Positions 15,793 through 24,474 of a stretch of DNA of 64,000 nucleotides are shown one piece after another. The translations under genes were made by a program, and so were the position numbers. The stretch comes from Clostridiales bacterium. Lineage in GTDB: Bacteria; Bacillota; Clostridia; Lachnospirales; Lachnospiraceae. The DNA lies in the NCBI GenBank assembly GCA_015655075.1, contig JAATFT010000092.1, positions 1 to 64,000 on the forward strand. The letters run 5' to 3'. Below the pieces are notes generated by a model, which was not told the DNA's origin, did no database searches, and worked only from the letters and a program-made list of their open reading frames with translations. Position 1 is the first letter of the stretch. Each line of letters opens with the position of its first letter.

Positions 15793-17751
15793 TTATTTCA
15801 TCATTTGGATAAATTCATCTTCCGTAATTACCGGAATCTCCAATTCTTTTGCCTTTTTATTTTTAGATGAATTTGATAAGTTGTCATTGTTTATCAGGTA
15901 ATCGGTTTTAGCCGTGACAGAGCCGGTAACCTTTCCGCCCTTTTGTTCAATAACTTCCCTTAATTCATCGCGATTAGAAAAATGTTCCAGTGAACCGGTG
16001 ATTACAAAGGTTTTACCGGATAAAGCAAGATTTTCCTCCGGAACATCCGTCTGTTCCAATTGAATTTCTTTCAGCAAATCATCAACAATAATCCGGTTGT
16101 TCTCGTTTTGAAAAAATTCCAGGAACGCATCTGCAATGACCTCCCCTATCCCAGGTATGGTAAGTAACCTTTCCCTGTCTGCATTTCTTACTTCATCAAA
16201 ATTACTATGGAATTCTTTACAGATTAATTTTGCATTGGATAAACCGATATTTTGTATTCCTAAACTGTATAAGAATTTGGCAGGTGAAGTATTTCTTGCT
16301 TTTTCTATGGAAGAAATAAGGTTTTGATATGATTTTTCACCAAATCCCTCCATTGCTATTATTTCTTCCTTATATTTTTCCAAATGAAACAGATCTGCTA
16401 ATTCCTGAAGCATGCCCTTAGCAATAAATTTTTCTATGGTTGCTTCGGACAATCCTTCCATATTCATGGCATTACGGCTGACAAAATGAGTAAGGGACTT
16501 TATTTTCTTAGCCAAACAATCCGGATTCATGCAATATAATACCTTCACTCCGTTTTCCTGGCTAATCTGCGTGGACTGACAACAGACCGGGCAGATCTCC
16601 GGTATCTCTACGTACCCGCTTCTTGTGAGATTATCCGCTATCTGGGGAATTATCATGTTGGCTTTATAAACCTGAATGGTATCTCCGACACCAAGCTCCA
16701 AAGCTTCCATTATACTGATATTGTGAATGCTTGCCCGGCTTACCGTAGTCCCCTCCAATTCAACAGGCTCAAAAACTGCAATAGGATTAATAAGGCCGGT
16801 TCTTGAAGCGCTCCACTCAATTTCCTTTAATTTAGTTTCCCGTATTTCATCCATCCATTTAAAGGCGATGGAATCCCTCGGGAACTTAGCCGTAGTTCCA
16901 AGGGAACTGCCATAAGCTATGTCATCATAGGTTAAAACCAAACCGTCGGAAGGAATATCATTTTTTGTTATATGCTCGGAAAACCATGTAACTTTTTCTT
17001 CCAGATCCTCCTCTGTGACTATATTATTTTCAACCATATCAAATCCTAAATTTTTTAGCCATAACAGTTGATTCCTTCTGGAATTATGAAATTTTACTCC
17101 GCCTGACGTACTTACCAGGTGAAAGGCAAAAAAATGGATCTTCCTCCTTGCAGTTATTTCATTGTTTAATTGCCTTACACTGCCGCTGCAAAGATTTCTA
17201 GGATTTTTATATTTTGCTTCCACATCTTCGATTTCAGCATTTATCTTTTCAAAATCCGAATATTTAATCACCGCTTCTCCCCGCAGGACTAAATCTCCAG
17301 GATATGTTATATTAAGGGGTATGTTTTTAAATACTTTGGCATTATTGGTTATAACTTCGCCATATTCCCCGTTACCCCTGGTAACGGCACTGAACAATTT
17401 TCCTCCTTTATACGTTAAGACAATGGTAAGCCCGTCTAATTTCCAGGATAACAGCCCTTTTTGTTTGCCGATCCAGTCTTTGAGTGTTTGTACCTCTTTT
17501 GTTTTATCCAAGGATAACATGGGCAGATCATGTCTGACCTTAGGTAATTCGCTTAAGATTTCGTAACCGACATTTATGGACGGACTGTTTGATAATACGA
17601 TTCCCGTCTCTTTTTCTAATTCCAGTAATTGTTCATACAGGGCGTCATATTCATAGTTACTCATTATTTCCCTGTTTTCCTGATAATAGGTTTTCCCTGC
17701 TTCATTTAACAGGTTCACAAGTTCTCTTATTTTTTCCAGCTTATTTTTCAT
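15793..17751 (-). CDS. ligA: NAD-dependent DNA ligase LigA
   Basis: Seals nicks in replication and repair. The order is Ia domain, adenylation domain with catalytic Lys104 (SWKLDGLTIV), OB fold, a four-Cys zinc finger (CPVCC...CMNPDC), helix-hairpin-helix repeats, and a BRCT domain (FVITGSLEHFSNRDEL). The start is uncertain: the frame is open to 17781, but MKNKLEKIRELVNLLNEAG at 17751 begins where family members do. The motif reads KLDG rather than the common KIDG/KVDG and sequence is somewhat divergent, but the domain set is complete, so it is probably the functional ligase. Confidence 0.92.
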   Translation of the reverse strand: MKNKLEKIRELVNLLNEAGKTYYQENREIMSNYEYDALYEQLLELEKETGIVLSNSPSINVGYEILSELPKVRHDLPMLSLDKTKEVQTLKDWIGKQKGLLSWKLDGLTIVLTYKGGKLFSAVTRGNGEYGEVITNNAKVFKNIPLNITYPGDLVLRGEAVIKYSDFEKINAEIEDVEAKYKNPRNLCSGSVRQLNNEITARRKIHFFAFHLVSTSGGVKFHNSRRNQLLWLKNLGFDMVENNIVTEEDLEEKVTWFSEHITKNDIPSDGLVLTYDDIAYGSSLGTTAKFPRDSIAFKWMDEIRETKLKEIEWSASRTGLINPIAVFEPVELEGTTVSRASIHNISIMEALELGVGDTIQVYKANMIIPQIADNLTRSGYVEIPEICPVCCQSTQISQENGVKVLYCMNPDCLAKKIKSLTHFVSRNAMNMEGLSEATIEKFIAKGMLQELADLFHLEKYKEEIIAMEGFGEKSYQNLISSIEKARNTSPAKFLYSLGIQNIGLSNAKLICKEFHSNFDEVRNADRERLLTIPGIGEVIADAFLEFFQNENNRIIVDDLLKEIQLEQTDVPEENLALSGKTFVITGSLEHFSNRDELREVIEQKGGKVTGSVTAKTDYLINNDNLSNSSKNKKAKELEIPVITEDEFIQMMK

Positions 17752-17934
17752 AGCTACACTCATTGCATAACATATCTGCAAGCAAATATGTTACCGCCAC
17801 CTACAATGAAATACACAGCATCGCAGATATTCCATTGTCCTGAATAAAAACGGTTGAAAAAATCCATGCGTGGCATCCCTTTCTTTTATTATACTTTCTT
17901 TCAACCTTTCCGACATGCCGTGCAGTACTTCCTT

Positions 17935-17963
17935 CCGGCACAAGCATTTTTTAAACACTCTAG
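17935..17963 (-). repeat. Partial copy of the family A inverted-repeat end
   Basis: On the minus strand it reads CTAGAGTGTTTAAAAAATGC then TTGTGCCGG, matching the left end of the complete element at 24201 with two substitutions and a one-base deletion. No matching right end is seen nearby. Confidence 0.45.
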
Positions 17964-18019
17964 TACAGCATTGCATAGATTTCAGTGAATTCAGCACCCG
18001 CTATTTACACCGGTGCCGC

Positions 18020-18065
18020 GTTGTCGTCAATCAGCGTAGCGGTGGCTACGTCGATTGACGACAAC
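18020..18065. repeat. Imperfect long hairpin
   Basis: GTTGTCGTCAATC (18020-18032) pairs perfectly with GATTGACGACAAC (18053-18065); inner CGTAGC/GCTACG extends the stem. No U-tract follows on either strand, so it is more like a REP-type palindrome than a terminator. Confidence 0.45.
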
Positions 18066-18138
18066 GAAGCAGATGGAAATTCAGGCAAGCTATTAGACAA
18101 GATGTCAGCTTGTCAGTGCATTAGGGGCATATCAAATA

Positions 18139-18197
18139 ATAAGGAACATACCGCAGATTTGCCTGCGGTATTGTTTAATAAACATTCCTTTAATTTA
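18139..18197 (-). terminator. Probable terminator downstream of rluF
   Basis: TACCGCAG (18149-18156) pairs with CTGCGGTA (18163-18170), with outer AAGGAA/TTCCTT pairing and a T-rich run on the minus strand beyond it. It lies ~80 bp past the rluF stop. Confidence 0.45.
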
Positions 18198-18249
18198 TCT
18201 TTTTTAGATGTATTTTTCCTGGAGGTATCCTTTCCATGCATATCTTTTC

Positions 18250-19110
18250 TCAATTCGTTTTTTTACGTATGGTTTTTCCGGATTTCACTTTTTCAGATAT
18301 TCTTATATCCCAAGCTTTATCTGAAGCATCTTCCATTGAATTCCATAGGGTATCCGGTGTATTAGCTGAAGCATTGATTAATTCATTCAGCCCTGCTATT
18401 TCCTTTTCTGTTACATTACGATAACCTCCCATCTGCAGATGTCCTAAACGAATATTCATAATTCTGATTCTTTTTAAGTTTACTACTTTGTAGTCAAAGT
18501 ATTCACACATCCTTCTGATCTGCCGGTTTAATCCCTGGGTTAAAATTATTTGAAATGTGAATTTACCCATGGCCCTGACTTTGCACGGTCTTGTAACGGT
18601 ATCAAGTATGGGTACCCCTGCGGACATTCCTTTTAAAAATTCAGATGTTATGACTTTATTTACGGTTACCACATATTCCTTTTCATGGTTATTGCCCGCC
18701 CGTAACATTTTATTTACGATATCGCCGTCATTCGTCAGTAAAATTAATCCTTCTGATTCTTTATCCAGCCTTCCGATAGGATATATTCTTTTATTATATT
18801 GAATGAAATCTATAATGTTATTTTTTTCTCTTTTATCCGTTGTGCAAACAATCCCCATGGGCTTATTAAAAGCAATCAGAGCTAAAGACTCATCCTTATT
18901 TACAAGTTTCCCTTCCAGTAAAACAGCCTGCCCTGCCTTTACTTTAGCCCCCATAACAGCCGTTATTCCATCTATCGTAACCTTACCCTTTGAAATATAT
19001 TTATCTGCTTCTCTCCTGGAACATACTCCTGCATCACTTAAGAATTTATTTACTCTTATTTCTTCACCTTTTTGTTCGCTTTCAATTAATTTTTTTGTCC
19101 TTTTCGCCAT
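18250..19110 (-). CDS. rluF: 23S rRNA pseudouridine synthase, RluF-like
   Basis: Converts a uridine in 23S rRNA (U2604 in E. coli RluF) to pseudouridine. An S4 RNA-binding domain (about 17-75, RVNKFLSDAGVCSRREADKY) precedes the synthase core with the catalytic Asp in PIGRLDKESEGLILLTND and the RluB/E/F-type motif GLNRQIRRMCEYF followed by LKRIRIMNI. The 286-residue length and these motifs favour RluF over RluB. The target base is inferred from homology. Confidence 0.85.
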   Translation of the reverse strand: MAKRTKKLIESEQKGEEIRVNKFLSDAGVCSRREADKYISKGKVTIDGITAVMGAKVKAGQAVLLEGKLVNKDESLALIAFNKPMGIVCTTDKREKNNIIDFIQYNKRIYPIGRLDKESEGLILLTNDGDIVNKMLRAGNNHEKEYVVTVNKVITSEFLKGMSAGVPILDTVTRPCKVRAMGKFTFQIILTQGLNRQIRRMCEYFDYKVVNLKRIRIMNIRLGHLQMGGYRNVTEKEIAGLNELINASANTPDTLWNSMEDASDKAWDIRISEKVKSGKTIRKKTN

Positions 19111-19455
19111 ACAAGACTCTTTCTCCTCCCTATTTATACCTGTACATATTAATAACTTATCGGAAGTGTTTTATCTTCCGATAAAAGGCGGTGCTTTTAC
19201 GCCGTGCATATATTTACCGGTACAAATAATATCTATTATAAGTCTGCACACTTTTTAAGTATTATAACAGTAGCTACCTAAAAGTACAAGTAAAAGCTTA
19301 TCGGCATCCTTGCAAATGCACTCTCAATCCTTTCCTGGCATAGTAAGCCAAAAAAGTCCGAAGAAACACCCTCCCGCTAAGTGCATATCTTCGAGTCCCG
19401 CTTTTATGGTATAGAATACATTTTAAATACTAAAGAGTCTGGCTTGTCAGCACAC

Positions 19456-19480
19456 TAGAATGTGTTAGAAAAATGCTTTT
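19456..19480 (+). repeat. Degenerate family A repeat end
   Basis: TAGAATGTGTTAGAAAAATG followed by CTTTT resembles the 19-bp terminal repeat of the element at 24201 with three mismatches. The preceding CTTGTCAGCACAC resembles the sequence before the copy at 21800, suggesting shared flanks. Confidence 0.4.
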
Positions 19481-19490
19481 CCTATAAAGT

Positions 19491-19525
19491 AAAAAAGTCT
19501 GTCCCAAAATGATGGGACAGACTAA
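19491..19525 (-). terminator. Intrinsic terminator of the secreted-protein gene
   Basis: AGTCTGTCCCA pairs with TGGGACAGACT (19496-19523, 4-6 nt loop), followed on the minus strand by TTTTTT. It lies 17 bp after the stop at 19542. Confidence 0.85.
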
Positions 19526-19541
19526 ATAAACAGTTTAAAAT

Positions 19542-20309
19542 TTAATTATTCATTGTTACATCCTGCGCAGATTCTTCCAGCTTCAAATAAAATTCATATA
19601 ACGCGTTGTCGCCTTTTACCGCCTGCTGCAGTTTCGCATTCACATCATAAATCATATCCATAACCTCTTCGGAATCCCGAACTTCATTCAGATATTGTTC
19701 TGTTTCATTATCGATTTCACCTAAATAAATATAAGGATCACCGTTTTTATCTTCCTTAACATAAAATTCATTCATAGCCGGTGCTAAAGTTTCGATACTG
19801 GTAAATTTAACTTCATGATAGGCATAGACAATAAAAGATCCTTCTTCCGGCCCTTTCTTGGTATAACAGGTCACATTCTTATAGGATTCAATATATTTGG
19901 TTTTTCTTGCAATATCACTTAAATCAATATAATCAGTATTATTAACCAACGACTTGAATTTATCAATATCTTTACTTAATTTTGCATTCAAATAGCTTTT
20001 AATTAACTTGTTAATATTCTTATATGCGTTTTTTTCTAAAGGAGCATCCTGAACATCCGCCGCATCTTCCTGTGCCTCGGGTATCCCGGCAGGTGTTGGT
20101 GTAGCTGTGGGTAACATCAATGCGGATTTAATATCTGCATCGTTGATACCTCCGTCTAATCCGGCTTTAAAGGTAAGTATATCTTCATTTGGATTTTCTA
20201 CTGATGTAATGCTCCTATCAGAAGGTTTCGAAATAGAAAAAGTAACTAATCCAATCCCCATAGTACACATACTGATCATTACTACTAATTTTTTATATTT
20301 AAGTTTCAT
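19542..20309 (-). CDS. Exported protein of unknown function
   Basis: The 255-residue frame from ATG 20307-20309 follows AAAGGAG at good spacing; the longer open frame to 20387 adds 26 unlikely residues. Residues about 8-28 are hydrophobic (LVVMISMCTMGIGLVTFSI), giving a signal or membrane anchor. A Pro/Thr-rich linker (PTATPTPAG) precedes an acidic alpha/beta region (about 95-245) with KSYLNAKLSKDIDKFKSLVNNT, reminiscent of small secreted NTF2-like folds in Lachnospiraceae. Function unknown. Confidence 0.75.
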   Translation of the reverse strand: MKLKYKKLVVMISMCTMGIGLVTFSISKPSDRSITSVENPNEDILTFKAGLDGGINDADIKSALMLPTATPTPAGIPEAQEDAADVQDAPLEKNAYKNINKLIKSYLNAKLSKDIDKFKSLVNNTDYIDLSDIARKTKYIESYKNVTCYTKKGPEEGSFIVYAYHEVKFTSIETLAPAMNEFYVKEDKNGDPYIYLGEIDNETEQYLNEVRDSEEVMDMIYDVNAKLQQAVKGDNALYEFYLKLEESAQDVTMNN

Positions 20310-20588
20310 TATATTCTCCTTTAATTCATCAACAAAATAACTATCAATCTTTCTCTTAATAATAACAAACTTTAAAAAAAAAAGCAATACATTATTTTTC
20401 TTTTTGTAATATATTTAATAATTGCGTAACAATTTATGGTAAATTTTGTCATGTATCATTTATCCTTACAAGTAAACCCCGCTTCTTAGCGAAGCGTAAG
20501 CGGTGGGTTTGGAACCTATATTGATATTTTTACAAAACTTTAAAAAACATCTTGCCCATTTTTAATTTTTCATGTACAATATGTTTAT
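20310..20588. other. Gap upstream of the secreted-protein gene and tRNA
   Basis: AT-rich, with the family B hairpin repeat at 20466-20515. The promoter of the minus-strand gene and that of the plus-strand tRNA should both be here; I could not assign either with confidence. Confidence 0.4.
20466..20515 (-). repeat. Family B hairpin repeat
   Basis: AAACCCCGCTTCTTAGCG and CGTAAGCGGTGGGTTT fold on each other. On the minus strand it reads CAAACCCACCGCTTACGC then TTCGCTAAGAAGCGGGGTTT, closely matching 21674-21725 and more distantly 26222-26285 and the outer parts of 63410-63540. Confidence 0.55.
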
Positions 20589-20661
20589 GCATCTATAGCT
20601 CAGTGGATAGAGCAGAAGCTTCCGAAGCTTCGTGTCGGGGGTTCGAGTCCCTTTAGGTGCA
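20589..20661 (+). tRNA. tRNA-Arg (anticodon CCG)
   Basis: A 73-nt cloverleaf: acceptor GCATCTA/TAGGTGC, D arm GCTC...GAGC, anticodon stem GAAGC/GCTTC with loop TTCCGAA (anticodon CCG), T loop TTCGAGT, discriminator A. CCA is not encoded. It reads CGG codons. Confidence 0.95.
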
Positions 20662-20691
20662 CTTTTATTATGCGAAAATAAAGAGTTTTCC

Positions 20692-20728
20692 AAGGCAAAC
20701 TCTGCGCTGACAAATACTCTGCAAGCGC
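20692..20728 (+). repeat. Family C short repeat, copy 1
   Basis: GCAAACTCTGCGCTGACAAA then TACTCTGCAAGCG is nearly identical to 23370-23404. It follows the tRNA; no function is evident. Confidence 0.4.
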
Positions 20729-20779
20729 AGTTAAATTATGGCATATTTGCTATAGTCCATTGAATAAGCTTGTAAAAAT

Positions 20780-20822
20780 AAAAGTCTTACATATTACGAT
20801 AGAATGTAAGACTCTTGTTTTA
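20780..20822. terminator. Bidirectional terminator
   Basis: AGTCTTACAT (20783-20792) pairs perfectly with ATGTAAGACT (20804-20813). T-rich runs follow on both strands (CTTGTTTT plus, TTTTATTTTTAC minus), so it can end the tRNA transcript and the convergent YetF gene. Confidence 0.75.
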
Positions 20823-20845
20823 AATGCCTAACCTAAAACTTATCC

Positions 20846-21556
20846 TTATCCAAATAAATCCCCCGTTGTTTTTTCATGTAATTTTGCATAGATATTAAGC
20901 TTATTATTGCTTATATCATAGGTTGCCAATATTACTTCCTTCATATTCGTAACTCCGTGAGCGCTTAGCTGCTTTTCCAGCCATTTTTCGTCATTCCCAG
21001 TGGATTTAAGATTATTTTTTAATATTTTTCCATCTATAATCACATTAGCCAAAACAAGATTTTGTTGTGGATTTAAATTCAAATCAGACGGTGTTACAGG
21101 ACGGTGTTCTGCGTAAGGAATAATACTTAGCTTTCCATTGGTTTCAAGGATTGCCGTATGAATTTCTTGCAAGTCAAAATAACCGCTGGAACGACACATT
21201 GATAAAAATTCATTCACATCTATTTTGGCACGTAATAAATTCTTTTCATACAATCGTCCGTTTTGATACAGCAATATAGTATGACCTTCAAAAAACCTCC
21301 GCAGCTTTATGGATTTACAGGTTGCATAGGAGATTAAAAAAGATACTAAACCGTATACTATCATTGCGGTAAGCGGTTTCAAAAAATCACCTTCAAGGGA
21401 TGTTGCCATCTCCGCTGCTATGGATCCAATCGTAATGCTGTTAATATAATCAAACATACTTAATTCTGACATCTCCCGGTCGCCCATTAATTTTGTAAGT
21501 AAAAACAATATTGCAATCGAGCCTATGGACACTATAACTATTTTTAGTAGTTCCAT
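20846..21556 (-). CDS. YetF/DUF421 family membrane protein
   Basis: A 236-residue protein with three N-terminal hydrophobic segments (about 4-21, 35-52, 62-80), the DUF421 signature LTKLMGDREMSELSMFDYIN and ITIGSIAAEMA, and a cytoplasmic alpha/beta domain (about 90-230). Members are inner-membrane proteins of Firmicutes, some linked to spore properties; the biochemical role is unclear. AGGAGG start; monocistronic. Confidence 0.88.
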   Translation of the reverse strand: MELLKIVIVSIGSIAILFLLTKLMGDREMSELSMFDYINSITIGSIAAEMATSLEGDFLKPLTAMIVYGLVSFLISYATCKSIKLRRFFEGHTILLYQNGRLYEKNLLRAKIDVNEFLSMCRSSGYFDLQEIHTAILETNGKLSIIPYAEHRPVTPSDLNLNPQQNLVLANVIIDGKILKNNLKSTGNDEKWLEKQLSAHGVTNMKEVILATYDISNNKLNIYAKLHEKTTGDLFG

Positions 21557-21669
21557 ATAAATTTCCTCCTAATATATAAAATAAGAAATAAATTCTTTTA
21601 CATAATAGAATATACCAAAGATGAAAAATTATTTATAATGCTTCCAATTCTGGATTCCGACTGAAACAA

Positions 21670-21740
21670 GTAATCCAAACCCACCGCCCACCGCTTACAC
21701 TTCGCTAAAAAGCGTGGGACTTACCTATAAGGTTAAATTC
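21670..21740 (+). repeat. Family B hairpin repeat
   Basis: CAAACCCACCGCCCACCGC, then TTACACTTCGCTAAAAAGCG and TGGGACTTACCTATAAGG. Same core as 20466-20515 but with an extra copy of CCCACCGC. Preceded by TGACTGAAACAAGTAA, which is also found before the copy at 26222. Confidence 0.5.
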
Positions 21741-21799
21741 CGCTATCAGCAGAGGTACAATCCGGCAAACCTATGCAAGTTTTAAGGTTAACAGCGCAC

Positions 21800-21820
21800 T
21801 AGAGGGTGTTTGAAAAATCA
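21800..21820 (+). repeat. Family A repeat end abutting a stop codon
   Basis: TAGAGGGTGTTTGAAAAAT differs by one base from the 19-bp inverted end of the element at 24201. It ends two bases before the stop codon (21821-21823) of the minus-strand DUF5688 gene, so insertion may have trimmed or replaced that gene's 3' flank. Confidence 0.5.
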
Positions 21821-22774
21821 TTACACAGTAATGGCATCGCATTCTCTGGAGTAAAAATATACATTGTCCGATAATACATCCTCCTCAGGTACCTGCGTAC
21901 GGTTTACATCAAATACCATCTCCCGGAAAATATTTTTATCCATGGAGGCATTTCCTTTTAAGGCTATGATTTCATGGATACTGCTGGGTAATATGTATAA
22001 ATCGGATTCTAATTTCTCAGCCAAATTCTTGATGATATCGGGATATAATAAACAGCTTGCCCCATTGATCCCTTTTAAATTAGTAATTACATACATATTA
22101 TTTTGCCCGGCGGCTCCATAGGGTGTAAAACAACTATTATTACCGTCCTTGGGAGAAATTATATGCCTTTCATTCTTTAAGATATCCAGTATATCATCCA
22201 TATTCTTAATTACGGGCGGAAATAAAACCGGCGTATTGATTCCGGCAATTTCCTTTAGAACCCCAACATTGATATTCCATGTTTTAATATGTTCATTGGT
22301 TATACGTATGGTTCCGATCCCTTGTTCGTTATTTTTGACAAGGCAATGAAAAGTTACAGCTAAATCCATAAAATGAACATGTGGAATTTCCTGTAATAAT
22401 TTACGGTTCCTGTCGTAATTAATCAGCCGATAAACAATACGTGGCTTCACTTCATTAAATTCAAAACGGATGTCTAAAGCTTCCTTCTCCCCCTTTTTTC
22501 TGGATTTCCTGTAAATTTGAATAATTTCATCCGCCAGGTTTTTAAGGGAAGCGCCTGCCAGATATTTTTCGTAATAGGGATTCAAATAAATATTTGGTGT
22601 GATACGTTCTCCTTCCTTTAAGATAATCAGTCCGTCCAGCTCTATGGAATTATTCTTTATAACATGATTAATCTCCACCGTATATCCGGGCCCGACGTCT
22701 TCTTTCACGGATTTTTTAATTGATGTTAGAAATTCATCTAATACCAATAATTTAAATATTTCGCCGTTTGCCAT
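21821..22774 (-). CDS. DUF5688 family protein
   Basis: A 317-residue soluble protein beginning MANGEIFKLLVLDEFLTSIK, with the family features: an N-terminal segment with NNSIELDGLIILKEGERITP and NIYLNPYYEKYLAGASL, a middle with HVHFMDLAVTFHCLV, and a C-terminal LLYPDIIKNLAEKLESDLYI plus SSIHEIIAL. These proteins are common in Lachnospiraceae, usually as stand-alone genes, with no known function. AAAGGAG start. Confidence 0.8.
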   Translation of the reverse strand: MANGEIFKLLVLDEFLTSIKKSVKEDVGPGYTVEINHVIKNNSIELDGLIILKEGERITPNIYLNPYYEKYLAGASLKNLADEIIQIYRKSRKKGEKEALDIRFEFNEVKPRIVYRLINYDRNRKLLQEIPHVHFMDLAVTFHCLVKNNEQGIGTIRITNEHIKTWNINVGVLKEIAGINTPVLFPPVIKNMDDILDILKNERHIISPKDGNNSCFTPYGAAGQNNMYVITNLKGINGASCLLYPDIIKNLAEKLESDLYILPSSIHEIIALKGNASMDKNIFREMVFDVNRTQVPEEDVLSDNVYFYSRECDAITV

Positions 22775-23451
22775 ATTTCTCTCCTTTTTTGTTATTAGAG
22801 TACTCTTATTGATTTGTTCCTAAATTTTTTAATATGAAAATGCTGACGCTTGGTGGCTTTGCGACATGATACCTTATGGCATCTGTGCATCCCCCTGCCG
22901 GATTTTTTATGGAATAGGGTACAATTTCTTATTTGATAAAAAGGATATCCATGTCCTAAATGTGGATTAATTACAACAGATTTGCTTAGAGCAATTGCTC
23001 AAAGCAATTAAAAATGAATTACCATGCATGTCTTAGATAATTGTAAAATAAAATCAGAAAAAGCGCTGACCTTACATGAAGCAAATAGACCCGTAAATAA
23101 AATTTTAAGAAATAATTTATTGCTGCTCTGATGTTGGAATTCATACCCTATTCATACTGAAAATGAACCGGTAATTCTGACAGACGAAGCTTTCATTAGA
23201 AAACTCCTGTCTAAGAATTATTTAAGAATTTTTGGGACAAACAAGATTTCTATAAAACAATCTTAACAAACTAAAACTTATTAAGCAAGCTATTTCGTAG
23301 AAAATTATGGAGATTTTTCTTTGATTTATTTGTTAAATATTACATACCTTCACTCAAGAAAGAGTATGCGAAGCAAACTCTGCGCTAACAAATTCCTTGC
23401 AAGCGTCATATAATTCCCTTGCGGGTTTTTTATCAAATGGGACGCAATTTT
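22775..23451. other. Long intergenic region with gene and repeat remnants
   Basis: A 677-bp gap. At 22940-23011 a plus frame reads KGYPCPKCGLITTD...AQSN then stop: a CPxCG zinc-ribbon fragment without a start. At about 23056-23130 another open stretch reads KSEKALTLHEANRPVNKILR. The sequence near 22893-22950 resembles 23420-23470, including the 3' end of the neighbouring YhhN gene. Family C repeat copy 2 is at 23370-23404. Together these look like a decayed gene region. Confidence 0.4.
23370..23404 (+). repeat. Family C short repeat, copy 2
   Basis: GCAAACTCTGCGCTAACAAA then TTCCTTGCAAGCG; differs at only a few positions from 20692-20728. Lies just downstream of the minus-strand YhhN gene. 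Confidence 0.4.
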
Positions 23452-24186
23452 CTATTCGATAAAAGCATGTCCACTGAGAGAAATTGCAACCTGTGCAGGT
23501 AAATAAAACATCCACATGGCAAGAGCTGAGAACTTATAAAGAGATGCAAACCAATTGCCGTCAACGGTGAGAAAACCTGATATATTAAATAATCCAACAT
23601 TGATATCACATAGCAAAAACAATACCATACCAAACGCATATAGAATTCTGCTCTTTATTTTATACCGGCACGCTATTATAATGGAATCTGACACATTAAA
23701 TATCATAGCAATAAAATAAAAGCAGGAAATAAGAATTAACCATTCCATTCTGATTTTTATTACAATTAAAAAAGCAATGATTAATAGTGAAATAATCAGG
23801 TTCCTGATAAATTTTTTCACTATTCTTTGGATAGCGCCTGTTAGATCCATCTGATTCCCCCATATTACCAAACGGATTAAATATAAAGACTGCACCACAC
23901 AAAAGGTAATTAACCCAATAATATAATAGTCCAAAATCAGAATAAACAAATCAGAAATTAATGTAAATAATAAAGCTGTTCTTAAAATATTGGTATCAAT
24001 CCTATCCTCTTTCCGGCAAGGCAGGAATAATATAAATAAAAAGCATAGTATAATACCGGAAAACTTTAGATAATTCGAAATCGTATAAGAACCGCTTTCC
24101 GTAATATCAATATATAGAAAACTGCCGTATAGTATTATCTCCGTTAAAATAAATATTATAAAAATCCTTTTATAAATAAATTTCAT
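23452..24186 (-). CDS. YhhN-like multi-pass membrane protein
   Basis: From ATG 24184-24186 (MKFIYKRIFIIFILTEIILY, behind AGGAAG) the protein has 244 residues and about eight hydrophobic helices with acidic residues inside membrane segments (ISDLFILILDYY; CDINVGLFN), the pattern of the YhhN family, whose eukaryotic member TMEM86B is a lysoplasmalogenase. Activity here is not established. The longer frame to 24258 is an artefact running into the mobile element at 24201-24365, which lies directly upstream of the ribosome binding site. Confidence 0.7.
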   Translation of the reverse strand: MKFIYKRIFIIFILTEIILYGSFLYIDITESGSYTISNYLKFSGIILCFLFILFLPCRKEDRIDTNILRTALLFTLISDLFILILDYYIIGLITFCVVQSLYLIRLVIWGNQMDLTGAIQRIVKKFIRNLIISLLIIAFLIVIKIRMEWLILISCFYFIAMIFNVSDSIIIACRYKIKSRILYAFGMVLFLLCDINVGLFNISGFLTVDGNWFASLYKFSALAMWMFYLPAQVAISLSGHAFIE

Positions 24187-24200
24187 ATATTTAGTCTTCC

Positions 24201-24365
24201 TAGAGCGTGTTTGAAAAATGCTTGTGCCGGGCTGGATGCTCCAATTTGCGGGAGGCAAGGAGCGGTTTTGGGCGCGTAGTGGTGCTTACGCTCCCAAAAT
24301 CGCGACGCAGAATACCGCAAAGTGGGGCGGTCAGAGCGGTGCAATGATTTTTCAAACACGCTCTA
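24201..24365. mobile_element. 165-bp MITE-like element (complete family A copy)
   Basis: TAGAGCGTGTTTGAAAAAT at 24201-24219 is perfectly inverted at 24347-24365. The interior is GC-richer than the flanks and non-coding. Its right ~84 bp recur at 63430-63512 with about nine differences by eye, and single ends occur at 17935, 19456 and 21800. Size, inverted ends and dispersal fit a non-autonomous transposon mobilised by a transposase encoded elsewhere. No clear target duplication is visible. Confidence 0.65.
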
Positions 24366-24474
24366 CTGACTTCCATGGCATAAATCATCCGTTCACAGAC
24401 GATTGACTGTCAGACAATTGACTTGCCGGACAATTCATAATAAATAAAGACGGGCAAACCTGTTGTAATAAATT

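Larger units (their letters stand above)
17752..18249. other. Intergenic region upstream of ligA with hairpins and repeat ends
   Basis: This ~500-bp gap contains, left to right, the ligA leader, a piece of the family A repeat end (17935-17963), a 46-bp hairpin (18020-18065), a small GACAAG/CTTGTC stem near 18097-18115, and a terminator-like stem (18149-18170). A 68-codon minus frame at 17791-17997 has no family features. No gene is supported. Confidence 0.5.
19111..19541. other. Intergenic region between rluF and a secreted protein gene
   Basis: About 430 bp containing the rluF leader with a stem-loop TTATCGGAAG / CTTCCGATAA near 19159-19185, an unremarkable middle, the family A repeat end at 19456-19480, and the terminator at 19491-19525. 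No gene is supported. Confidence 0.45.

Noticed and set aside
17791-17997. 68-codon minus-strand ORF upstream of ligA
   Set aside because: It contains the family A repeat end, is Cys/Arg-rich without pattern, and has no ribosome site.
18020-18065. Hairpin as terminator of a plus- or minus-strand gene
   Set aside because: No T-run follows on either strand, and a better terminator candidate for rluF lies at 18139-18197.
24200-24406. ORFs on both strands across 24200-24406
   Set aside because: They are open frames through the MITE-like element, which has no codon bias or ribosome site.
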